Below the pieces are notes generated by a model. It ran no database searches, had not been told where the DNA came from, and saw nothing but the letters and a program-made list of their open reading frames with translations. Source: Candidatus Latescibacterota bacterium (GTDB lineage: Bacteria > Krumholzibacteriota > Krumholzibacteriia > WVZY01). From it: 63,079 bases of DNA. The DNA is taken from contig WVZY01000069.1 of the NCBI GenBank assembly GCA_011772205.1, positions 1 through 63,079 on the forward strand. Reading direction: 5' to 3'. Below are positions 30,307 through 38,840 of the stretch, piece by piece (the first letter of the stretch is position 1; every line of letters begins with the position of its first letter). The position numbers were made by a program, and so were the translations under genes.

Positions 30307-31785
30307 ATGGAATACGTGATCACATCACACGTCGCGGCCATTGCCATAAGCAGCGTGGTCATCAGCGGTGCAGCGGTAGCAGCATGCGCCGTGCTCCGGC
30401 GCACGTCGGCATCCTTTCGCCACCTTGTCCTGGTCGGTATGTTCGTGAGCCTCCTCACCCTACCGGTCATGTCGTTCCTCATGCCGACGTGGAAACTGCC
30501 GGTCACGCCGGCCGTGGAGTTTTTCCGGACTGAGATGCCGCCGCCTGCCGGGCTGGAGCATCGCGGATTCCGGAGGGTGATTCCCGGAGGCGCTGCGGAG
30601 CAAGCTGCAGCTCTGTCGACGACCGTAACAGACAAAACGCCTTCCGCAACATCGGTCGCCTGGATCCTCGCCGCACGGCGCCTGCTGTTGATTGCCCCGG
30701 CAATCTGGGGAATCGGCGCCCTTATCGTGCTCATCCTCCAAGTGGTACGGTGGGCCGGCGCCGGTTTCATAGCCGAAATGGCGACGACAATCGAGAACAG
30801 AGATCTGCTCTCGATCGCGGAGAGGGTCCGCTGGGAAATGGGGATCAAGCGCCGCGTTGGATTGCTCCGCAGCGACATGGCCGCCGTCTCGATGGTCTGG
30901 GGGATCAGGCATCCCTGCATCATCCTGCCTTCTTGCGCGGAGTCATGGTCCGCCAACAAGCTTGAGGCGGTACTCCGGCACGAACTCGCGCATGTGAAGC
31001 GCAGCGATAACCTGCTGCAGATCGTTGCGGTCGCCACCTATGGACTCTACTGGTTCAATCCCTTCGTCTGGGCCGCCACGAGGCGGTTCAATTTCGAGCG
31101 TGAGGTGGCCTGCGACAATATCGCACTGAACACGGGCTCCGCCGCGAGCGCTTACGCGAAGCATCTCATGGATATATCGATGAGCCTCAGAGGTCCCAAG
31201 AGCAGACGCATCATTCCGGCAGTCATGGCCCATTCATCCGACGTCAAGAAGCGTCTCGTGAGTGTGCTAAACCCAGGGGTCAACCGCAGGTCTGCCGGCA
31301 TCCCGGCGGTGGCCATCTGCATCAGCCTCATGCTGCTTTTCAGCTTGCCCTTCTCCGCGCTGCGGCTCGGGCCGCGCAGGGTTCTGGCGTCCGGTACCGT
31401 CGCGGTCGATGCTGCGATCAGAATGGAGGGCTGGTCTTTCCGTGGCTCCATGAATGGGACCTGGCCGCGCGTGGTCATCGTGCACGGCTTGTTGCGCAAT
31501 AAGGACGCCTACATCGAAATCGAGGGTCGCAACCTGATCCTCGATCCTGAAACCGAAAGGGGTTTTCGGTTCAACAAGGACAAGGGGTATATGCGGCTTA
31601 CACGCTACGCCGAGGAGGCAAAGATCGAATACGAGTGCCGGCGCGAGAAGAAGGGGCGCAAGCTCGTCACTACGTACCATTACTACCTGGACGGCGAGCA
31701 GGTTGAGCCGGACGAGAAGGCTGAACGGGAGCTGAAGAGAATTCTCGAATCGGCGTATCACTGGCTCACAGATGGGAATAGTTAA
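30307..31785 (+). CDS. BlaR1/MecR1-like M56 metallopeptidase, no penicillin-binding sensor
   Basis: The 492-residue membrane protein has about four segments (about 8-30, 38-58, 118-145, 305-325). A cytosolic gluzincin loop carries HELAH (225-229), with the downstream Glu in EREVACDN. The C-terminal ~160 residues are exported and beta/charged, and contain no SxxK penicillin-binding domain as in staphylococcal BlaR1, so the inducing signal is probably not a simple beta-lactam. It should cleave or inactivate the adjacent BlaI-type repressor. Its end slightly precedes the S41 peptidase gene. Confidence 0.88.
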   Translation: MEYVITSHVAAIAISSVVISGAAVAACAVLRRTSASFRHLVLVGMFVSLLTLPVMSFLMPTWKLPVTPAVEFFRTEMPPPAGLEHRGFRRVIPGGAAEQAAALSTTVTDKTPSATSVAWILAARRLLLIAPAIWGIGALIVLILQVVRWAGAGFIAEMATTIENRDLLSIAERVRWEMGIKRRVGLLRSDMAAVSMVWGIRHPCIILPSCAESWSANKLEAVLRHELAHVKRSDNLLQIVAVATYGLYWFNPFVWAATRRFNFEREVACDNIALNTGSAASAYAKHLMDISMSLRGPKSRRIIPAVMAHSSDVKKRLVSVLNPGVNRRSAGIPAVAICISLMLLFSLPFSALRLGPRRVLASGTVAVDAAIRMEGWSFRGSMNGTWPRVVIVHGLLRNKDAYIEIEGRNLILDPETERGFRFNKDKGYMRLTRYAEEAKIEYECRREKKGRKLVTTYHYYLDGEQVEPDEKAERELKRILESAYHWLTDGNS

Positions 31786-31987
31786 ATATCTGTTCGTTTG
31801 CCAATCACTTTTCCAAATCCATGCTTATACCAACGCTGCGCTCTCTTCTTCACCCGCAAGCTATCGCCACAGAGCCTGGAAAGCCCGCAACCCCTTACAT
31901 TATTCCCCCGTATATATTTTCGGAGGCGTCACAAACCTCGACCCTACATCGCTCATTTTCAATCCCATCATCAGGAGGCTCGAAGCC

Positions 31988-33400
31988 ATGTTATCGAAGG
32001 GCTCAATTCCCATTCAGGCAGCTTCCACACCGACCGTACCGGTTAGCAAGACTTTTGCCTGCGCCGCCTTTACGGTTGTGTTCATACTGCTGTCGCTCGT
32101 ACCCGCCACACAGGCCCAGTTTGCCAGACCAGGAGAGTTGCCCCGTATCGATGCGGCCACACGGGCGGCCATCGTCGACAGCGTCACCGCCGCCATTGAT
32201 TCCATTTACGTCCTCGAGGGGCCGGCCAAGCGCATCGTCGCGGGCTTGAAGAAGAACCTCGCCGATGGCGACTACGACGATCTGACCGACCCGGCAGAGT
32301 TGGCGGAAAGGCTCTACCGCGACGCCCAGGCCATCAACCACGACGGCCACTTCCGGATCGCAGCCATGCCGCCCCTCGATCCAGCCGTCGCCGAGGCGCA
32401 ACAGGACGAAGACCCGGCCGATGTCGAGCGCCGTCGCCAGCTTCGCCGCGCGCGGAATTACGGCTTCAAGAAGGTCGAGATCCTCCCGGGGGGTATCGGC
32501 TATCTTCGGTTCGATGAGTTCGCCCACGGCGACGAAGCCTTCGCGGCCGCAGCGGCGGCAATGAATTTCCTGGCCAACAGCAACGCCTTGATCCTCGACC
32601 TCCGGTACAACGGTGGTGGTTCGGCTTCTATGATCCGCTTCATCTGCGGCTACCTGTTCGAGGAGAACGCACACCTAATCAACTGGGATATCCGCGCTAA
32701 GAAAAAAACCGTTCAGTCTTACAGCGCCGACTATGTTCCCGGCAGGCGCATCACCGAGCAGCCGGTTTACATTCTCACCAGCGATCGCACCTTCTCCGCT
32801 GCCGAAGAGTTTACATTCGACCTCAGGAATCTGGAGCGCGCCACCGTCGTCGGCGACACAACCGGCGGTGGCGGGCACACGGTCGCGTCACGCATTTTCG
32901 ACTTCGACGGCTTCCGTGTGGGCATGCGCCTTCCCTATGGCCGGGCCTACAATCCCAAGAACAACGAGGGATGGGAAGGCGTGGGCGTTATACCCCACAT
33001 CGCCGTCCCGGCGGAGCAAGCGCTCATTACCGCACAGGCCGACGCCCTGCGTAAGCTCATCGAGACCGAGGAGGACGAGCAGATCATCGCCGGGTATCAG
33101 TGGGGTTTAACGGATCTGGAAAGCCGCCTCAATCCCATCGAATTGACGAAGCAACAGATGAAGCAGTACGTCGGGAACTACGGCCCTCGCCGCATCTTCA
33201 TCGAGGACGGCGCTCTCTACTACCAGCGGGAGGATCGGCCCCGCTACAAGATGGAACCTATGGGGGAGGATCTCTTTCGCGTCGGCGATTTGGACTACTT
33301 CCGCCTCACCTTCGAACGAAACAAATCGGGGAAGGTCGTCAAGATCATCGGCCTGTACGATAACGGCCGCACGGACGAGCACGAACGGGACAAAGGCTGA
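31988..33400 (+). CDS. S41-family (IRBP/tail-protease-like) peptidase
   Basis: About 470 residues. Signal-like N-terminus (FTVVFILLSLVPATQAQ), a helical pro-region (about 50-130), then the S41 core: GIGYLRFDEF, ALILDLRYNGGGSA and the catalytic SDRTFSAAEEF with Ser in TFSAAE. The C-terminal part (about 375-470) resembles the beta domain attached to many such enzymes. It belongs to the non-PDZ IRBP-like branch and is probably periplasmic. The ATG at 31988 follows AGGAGG; a longer upstream frame has no such site. It may be part of the BlaI-BlaR1 unit. Confidence 0.85.
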   Translation: MLSKGSIPIQAASTPTVPVSKTFACAAFTVVFILLSLVPATQAQFARPGELPRIDAATRAAIVDSVTAAIDSIYVLEGPAKRIVAGLKKNLADGDYDDLTDPAELAERLYRDAQAINHDGHFRIAAMPPLDPAVAEAQQDEDPADVERRRQLRRARNYGFKKVEILPGGIGYLRFDEFAHGDEAFAAAAAAMNFLANSNALILDLRYNGGGSASMIRFICGYLFEENAHLINWDIRAKKKTVQSYSADYVPGRRITEQPVYILTSDRTFSAAEEFTFDLRNLERATVVGDTTGGGGHTVASRIFDFDGFRVGMRLPYGRAYNPKNNEGWEGVGVIPHIAVPAEQALITAQADALRKLIETEEDEQIIAGYQWGLTDLESRLNPIELTKQQMKQYVGNYGPRRIFIEDGALYYQREDRPRYKMEPMGEDLFRVGDLDYFRLTFERNKSGKVVKIIGLYDNGRTDEHERDKG

Positions 33401-33616
33401 CGTTTCATCAGTCATAAACAATCTCGGTTTTTTGATTCTGTGCCGGAGGCTAAGTTCAATAATAGCAACGCGAATGGAACAAATGGAAAGGACAGCGGGT
33501 TTGCCGCCCGATTCCCTTTGCACACCCATGATACTGGCGTTACCTTTATTATAGACCCCACTGAGTTGAGCCGCAGAACTCGTCCAACCTAGAGGTTCAA
33601 GCTCCGGGAGAGAATT

Positions 33617-34105
33617 ATGAAAACGTCCTTCCATCGCGTGTATCCCCGCATAATATTCATAGGTTTGCTAATCCTGATGACCGTCATTCCTTTCGGTTCC
33701 AATGCGCTACAGGTCAAACAATCTTCCAATGGATGGGTAATTGTCCTGGCCCTGGGCGAGGAAGCGAAGGTCGGGCCGTTGCTGCTCGGCTTTGAGAGCA
33801 TTTTGGGAGATTCAAGATGCCCGATAGACGCCCTGTGTCTATGGGAAGGTGATGGTGCGATTCTCGTGAAGGCCTCGAAGTGGAAAGCCGAACCGGTGTG
33901 GCATCCACTGCATACCCATCCATCGTTCGGCAGCGAGTTCGAGTACGAGGGCTACAAAATCGCCCTAACTAGACTCGACCCGCAACCGGTGGTGGATCAT
34001 CCTATCCCCCCAGACGAGTACCGGGCGACGTTGCGCATCACCGAGACAAGCATTTTGCCGACAGGGCCTTCGACGTGGGGCAGGATCAAGGATCTCTATA
34101 GATAA
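33617..34105 (+). CDS. Secreted protein ending in the TWGRIK-type tail
   Basis: The 162-residue exported protein has a signal peptide (about 1-30). A compact beta domain follows with a conserved paired-cysteine block (DSRCPIDALCLWEGDG), a pattern I know from small uncharacterised exported proteins. The last residues are GPSTWGRIKDLYR and the stop. Two other exported proteins here end in nearly the same way (50042-51175 and 53089-53927), suggesting a shared C-terminal signal. The ATG follows GGGAGAG. Function unknown. Confidence 0.75.
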   Translation: MKTSFHRVYPRIIFIGLLILMTVIPFGSNALQVKQSSNGWVIVLALGEEAKVGPLLLGFESILGDSRCPIDALCLWEGDGAILVKASKWKAEPVWHPLHTHPSFGSEFEYEGYKIALTRLDPQPVVDHPIPPDEYRATLRITETSILPTGPSTWGRIKDLYR

Positions 34106-34530
34106 ACTCCTTGGATATCAAACCGGCCAATCTAACCCAATCAAGAAGAAACCGTTGAGTCGTTGGTTGGTGCTCTTCTTAACCTGAACCTGGCCCAAGG
34201 TTACCAAGCCCGCGAGCTCTTCGGGCTTGACGGGGCCAGGGTTGCGCTGGGGCGCTGGCCTGTATCAAATGCGGTAACCAAAACTGCAGGTCATGCTCAA
34301 AATCCAAGATACTTAGACCATTCTAGACCCGTTCCTAACTCAGAAACACCCCCGTTCGTCACTCTCTTCAAGACAGAGAACACCGCCACCTTGTTCGAAG
34401 ACTCAGGGCTTCAAAGCTAGGGGGTGATGATTCTGCTGACAACCTGCTGGGCTTCGATGAGTTTCTTCCTGGTGCCGGAGTTCAGGGCACAGGTATTATT
34501 AGCACCCATTTTCTCTTCCGGAGCTATATT
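34106..34530. other. Intergenic, no gene recognised
   Basis: An 85-codon plus-strand frame (34163-34420) lacks a ribosome binding site and family resemblance. The region separates convergent genes; no strong terminator hairpin with a T run was found. Confidence 0.35.
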
Positions 34531-36465
34531 CTAATCCCCGATGTAGCCGAGGGACTTGAGGCGTTTGTATTCCTCGTCACTAAGAATGGCCGGCATACCG
34601 GGAGCTTTGTTCTTGTGCAGTTCGCTGAGGTGGGACTCGAAAACAAGCATCAACTCCATCAGCACCGGCGGCTCATGTTCGAAGAGGTTCGTCCGCTCGT
34701 CGGGATCTGCGGCCAGGTTGTATAGTTCATAAGTGCCGTCGTCGAAGTTCATGATTAGCTTCCAATTTTCTTTTATGTAAGCGAGCTTCCGCTTGTCTAC
34801 CCCTTTCGCGTAGCTTCCCTCGCTGAATATGTGAGCCAGCGGTTCTTCTCCGGCCGCTATCCGGATCAAGTTGAGACCGGGCAAGCCATCCGCGTCGAGC
34901 CCGACGGCTTCGAGCAGCGTCCGACCAAGGGTGCGGATCTCGACCGGATCCTGAACCCTTCTCCCACACAGCTCAGGTCGCGAGGGATCGTATATAAAGA
35001 GCGGGACACGCACCAGCTCTTGATAGACATTTTTGCCATGCCCGAACCCGCCTCGTTCTCCGAACTCCTCCCCGTGATCGGCTGTGACGGCAATGACCGT
35101 TTCGTCAGTCAAGCCCGTTTCCTCCAGCGCGCGGAACAACCGGCCGATGTGCTTGTCGGTGTAAGAGATCTCACCGTCGTAAACGTCCCGGACGAATTTA
35201 AGATCCGCGTCGTTGAGTGACTTTGTATGCTTGAGGATTGACAGCTTGACATCCAAGGGAAGTGAACCATTGTAGCCAGCGCCGTAATCAAACTCCTCAT
35301 GTCTCAGATAGGTGTCGTGCGGGTCGAAGTAGTGAATCCAGAGGAAGAAGCTATCGTCTCGGTGCTCTCTCACGTAGCGAATTGCCGCGTCCGTGATCTC
35401 TGCGGAACACGTGCCGGCCGCGCCCCTTATGTTCTCCTGGTTGAAGACGGTGAAGCCCTGAGAAAAACCGTAGGTACTATTAACGTACGTGGCAGAGACG
35501 ACCCCTATCGTCGTGTATAAAGAGTTCCGGAAGCGCTCGGCGAGCGTCGCCACCCGATCTTTCATGCGCCGGCCATAGCTCACGGCCCCGTGCTCATAGG
35601 GATAGAGCGAAGTGTGGACCGTCGCCATGCTCGGCAAGGTCCAAGGCGCCTGGGATATAGCCATCTCGAACACGACGCCCTTCTCCGCAAGCGTATCGAG
35701 ATTCGGCGATGTAATCCGGTTGTGACCGTAGCAAGCAAGGTGATCGGCTCGAAGCGCATCGATGGAGATCATGATAACATTGGGCCCCGCCGGAACATGC
35801 GTCCGGACCCAGAACAATGCGAACAGGTTGAGTAGTACGATCAGGCCAATGCATGCGATCTGGAGTCCTCGGACGATCGATCGATTGACGATCCGGAGCA
35901 TAGCGCTCACCAACTTACGCTGTAGCCCTGTGCTGACCAGGAGATAGGCCGAGAAGAACAGCGCCACTCCCGCTACGGCTGTTAGCATGCCGCGCACGAA
36001 CGTCAACCGATGCTTCCACCACGGAACCATACCCGATGTGCGGAGGAACTCGGCGATGTAAGGGAAGAACTCGCTTTTGAAAGCAAACATGAGAATGAGG
36101 AATCCAACGAGCAGAACGGCGCTTAACAACAGGTTTTCTGTCTGGCTCCTGCGCCACACCTTTGCCTCAGGATTATGCCGCTCGTTGCGCGCGCGCACCG
36201 TGCGAACGATCCCGACACCGGCAAGGCTCACGGCAGCAATCGCGACGAAGATCAAGAGGCAGTAATTCACGCAACGTTGGAAGTTGAGAAGTACCAGTGT
36301 ATACATGCCGTGGCCGAAGTAGTCATTTGCAAGAATCTGACGCGCTGCGAGAAGGAGTGCCAGTATTTGGAATAATACCAGTTCGATGGCGAGAAGGGCA
36401 CATATAGATTCTTTTCCCTCTCGCCCATGGAGGGACATTCGTGATAACATCCTCACGAGCTTCAC
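34531..36465 (-). CDS. Membrane-anchored sulfatase / alkaline-phosphatase-superfamily enzyme
   Basis: The 644-residue protein has five membrane segments (within about residues 20-220) followed by a periplasmic sulfatase domain (about 228-644). Metal-site motifs include MISIDALRADHLACYG, HYFDPHDTY and TADHGEEFGERGGFGHG. The nucleophile region reads APWTLPSMATVHTSLYP, lacking the Cys/Ser-x-Pro-x-Arg of true sulfatases, so a Thr nucleophile as in LtaS/phosphoethanolamine transferases is possible. The tail RLKSLGYIGD is typical of this group. It probably modifies envelope lipids or glycans. The start is uncertain (GTG; ATGs 5 and 9 codons later). Confidence 0.85.
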   Translation of the reverse strand: MKLVRMLSRMSLHGREGKESICALLAIELVLFQILALLLAARQILANDYFGHGMYTLVLLNFQRCVNYCLLIFVAIAAVSLAGVGIVRTVRARNERHNPEAKVWRRSQTENLLLSAVLLVGFLILMFAFKSEFFPYIAEFLRTSGMVPWWKHRLTFVRGMLTAVAGVALFFSAYLLVSTGLQRKLVSAMLRIVNRSIVRGLQIACIGLIVLLNLFALFWVRTHVPAGPNVIMISIDALRADHLACYGHNRITSPNLDTLAEKGVVFEMAISQAPWTLPSMATVHTSLYPYEHGAVSYGRRMKDRVATLAERFRNSLYTTIGVVSATYVNSTYGFSQGFTVFNQENIRGAAGTCSAEITDAAIRYVREHRDDSFFLWIHYFDPHDTYLRHEEFDYGAGYNGSLPLDVKLSILKHTKSLNDADLKFVRDVYDGEISYTDKHIGRLFRALEETGLTDETVIAVTADHGEEFGERGGFGHGKNVYQELVRVPLFIYDPSRPELCGRRVQDPVEIRTLGRTLLEAVGLDADGLPGLNLIRIAAGEEPLAHIFSEGSYAKGVDKRKLAYIKENWKLIMNFDDGTYELYNLAADPDERTNLFEHEPPVLMELMLVFESHLSELHKNKAPGMPAILSDEEYKRLKSLGYIGD

Positions 36466-37024
36466 CCGCAGAAATAACGCCGCACCCGGCTACACTAGCA
36501 ATCACTGAATATAAAAGGTGCTAGCAAGTTGCAATTATACTCTCGCTTCCGTTTATTCCATCCGCCCTGCCATCTTTGACCATTCGAAGATTCTTATATT
36601 CTTATTCTTGCCTTCTAACAAGAAGAATACATTTTTCACTGGGCATCCGCCTCCCCACCACGATCTTTCTCGTCAGCACACCGCCACCGGCTTTAGGGCA
36701 ACCAACGAGCAGGATTGAAGACAGATGGAAGCGCGTGAGAACGCTACTACGAGTAAAATTTGAGTCGTTGCATCGGCACATGAAATCAGACGAACTCCCC
36801 TGATTCAGTGACTCTGTATTGAACCTGGATGGCATGAAGCTTTCGTAAGCTCCTAAATCATTTTATTCTATCATTAACTGAATCGTATTTCAATAATATT
36901 CGACCTCTCCTCTTTGTCGAAATCGAAGAAATCTGCTGGCCGCAATAACAGAAACTCGGACAAAGTACTTGTGAGCCACAGGAGTCTTTGTAAGCAACAC
37001 TTCCTGAACCGCCGAGAAATTTTC
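36466..37024. other. Intergenic with short repeat copies
   Basis: About 36560-36615 matches 57872-57930 (GCCATCTTTGA ... GAAGATTCTT). About 36917-36995 resembles the repeat at 58900-58980. Both belong to the dispersed IS-associated repeats of this window. No gene is seen. Confidence 0.45.
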
Positions 37025-38266
37025 TCAATTCTTTTTTAGTTCCTCCAGAAGCACCTTCGCTGCGTCGAAGTCCGGATTCAATTCCAGGGATTTTTCGCAG
37101 TGTTGCATCGCGAGCTTCTTGTCGCCGAGCTGTTTGTTGGCGTCGGCCAATTCGTAGTGGATGTAGTAGTTGTACTTTCCCTCAGGATACTCTTCAAGGC
37201 TGGCCTCGAGGAAGAGAATAGCGTCCTTAAGATAGTTTTTCTTATAGAGCTTATCTCCGATGCCGAGCAGTATGAATTCGCGGAACGAATACTCATCCGC
37301 GTGATCGCGCTTGAGCTCGCGAAAGAGCGCCACGGCCGCTGCAGCGCCTCGTTTTTTCCACTCGTGGTAAATTGGCACGTGCGGAGTAGGGCGGTCATCC
37401 TTGCCGTCCCGCATCCCTTCGACCAAATATTCCATCCATTCGTCTGCGCTGACGTAGCTGCCCGCATATGACTCCCATTCGGCTAGTATTTTTTCCTCCT
37501 GAAGAGTGGCGAGGTCCTTCCCTTCGGCCAATCCTTTACGAACGACCTCGATCGTCTGGACCAGCATGTCGTGATAGGCGCGCAGGTCATCCCACGTGCC
37601 CGTATCGTTGTGGCCCGATACGATTACGACGTCCTTTGGCAGCATCTCGATGGCTTTAGCCACGAGCGGTGCAAGCATCAACACGTCGCCGTCACTGTCC
37701 ACTGACGGGAAGTTGAATCCGTTCACCAGAGAACTTATGTGGACTACCTTTGATTTGGTGAAGTGGACGATGATCTCGTTGTCGTCGTGACCACCGCCCA
37801 TCGGGATGATTTCGATCGACTCGCCGTTGAATTCGAGAGTGTACTTATCGGACACAGTTATGTCCGGGTAGGTCGCGGGCGGGTACTCGTTGAAGATGTA
37901 GCTGCCGCTCTTGAGTTTCGACGGGAAAAGCTCGTGGGCGATGACGATGGGCTCAACGCCAAAGATGGCATTGCCGCCTATGTGTTCGACGTGCCGGTGA
38001 GTATTGATGATGTACTTGGGAGTCCCTTTGCCGTAACTATCGACCAGCTTTTTCAGCTCCTCGGCCTCGGCTTCGGTTTGTGTGTCCACGAGCAATAGGC
38101 CGTCATCTCCAAAGAATACGAGTGTATTGGTCGTGTACTCGCCCTGGTCGGTGGAGAGCATGTGTAAGTTGTCGGTGAGCTTGGTCACTTTGAAGAGCGA
38201 ATCGGCGGTTGCGGACAGCGGGGCAACAATAGACATAATCAGTATCAAAGCAAGCACCTGTAGCAT
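37025..38266 (-). CDS. Metallo-beta-lactamase-fold hydrolase with TPR tail
   Basis: About 413 residues: signal peptide (about 1-21), MBL domain (about 25-240) and TPRs (about 310-413). The metal motif reads HRHVEH (90-95), with Glu in place of the usual Asp of HxHxDH. Further ligands are the His in GGGHDDNEI and in VSGHND. It is probably a periplasmic hydrolase of unknown substrate; the Glu may change metal content. The ATG at 38266 follows AGGAGG, and an upstream extension of the frame lacks such a site. It shares its TPR arrangement with the hydrolase-TPR proteins near 12-16 kb. Confidence 0.87.
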   Translation of the reverse strand: MLQVLALILIMSIVAPLSATADSLFKVTKLTDNLHMLSTDQGEYTTNTLVFFGDDGLLLVDTQTEAEAEELKKLVDSYGKGTPKYIINTHRHVEHIGGNAIFGVEPIVIAHELFPSKLKSGSYIFNEYPPATYPDITVSDKYTLEFNGESIEIIPMGGGHDDNEIIVHFTKSKVVHISSLVNGFNFPSVDSDGDVLMLAPLVAKAIEMLPKDVVIVSGHNDTGTWDDLRAYHDMLVQTIEVVRKGLAEGKDLATLQEEKILAEWESYAGSYVSADEWMEYLVEGMRDGKDDRPTPHVPIYHEWKKRGAAAAVALFRELKRDHADEYSFREFILLGIGDKLYKKNYLKDAILFLEASLEEYPEGKYNYYIHYELADANKQLGDKKLAMQHCEKSLELNPDFDAAKVLLEELKKN

Positions 38267-38840
38267 GGAAACCTCCTGAAAGAACGTGGAAATAAAAACA
38301 GCGCTTATTAGTAAAAATAAAGATATGACAGCAACAAGGCAACCTGTCGCTTTTAAGAAATCCCGTTGAGTTCGGTTGTTCTCCATAGGCGGAATGCGTC
38401 TTGGCATCCCAACCCATAGAAGGGTTGCAAACGAAGATGCTCCCCGGGTTGGTGTCTCGGAGCATTCTATTGTGCGATCCGCTTCGGTTGCAATGGGACC
38501 GACGAACGTAAAGATGCTTTATTGCGGGCCCGCTTGCTCCTGCCAATGCCCTCCACAACTTGCTATATCAATATGACTTAACACATCGAATGCATCTTGC
38601 GGACGATGGCGTAGTGTATCGCTTGTAACAATCGCGCCGGCAGGGACGTTTTATATTCAAATGGTATTACATTAGCCCATTTCCGGCCCGCCGCAGCTGC
38701 CAGCGACACTCATCAAGCCGCTGCAGCCGACAAGCTCCCTACATTCCGCCAGTTTTCTTTGCCGGAAAGGCAATGCACAGATTGATGCTAATCTCGCGAC
38801 CGAAGAGAAGTAGGAACGCGGGCCAGCTTGGAGGTGCCCC
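38267..38840. other. Divergent intergenic region
   Basis: It separates the MBL-TPR gene from the serine hydrolase gene and must hold both promoters. I cannot assign boxes, and no RNA gene or repeat was recognised. Confidence 0.35.
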
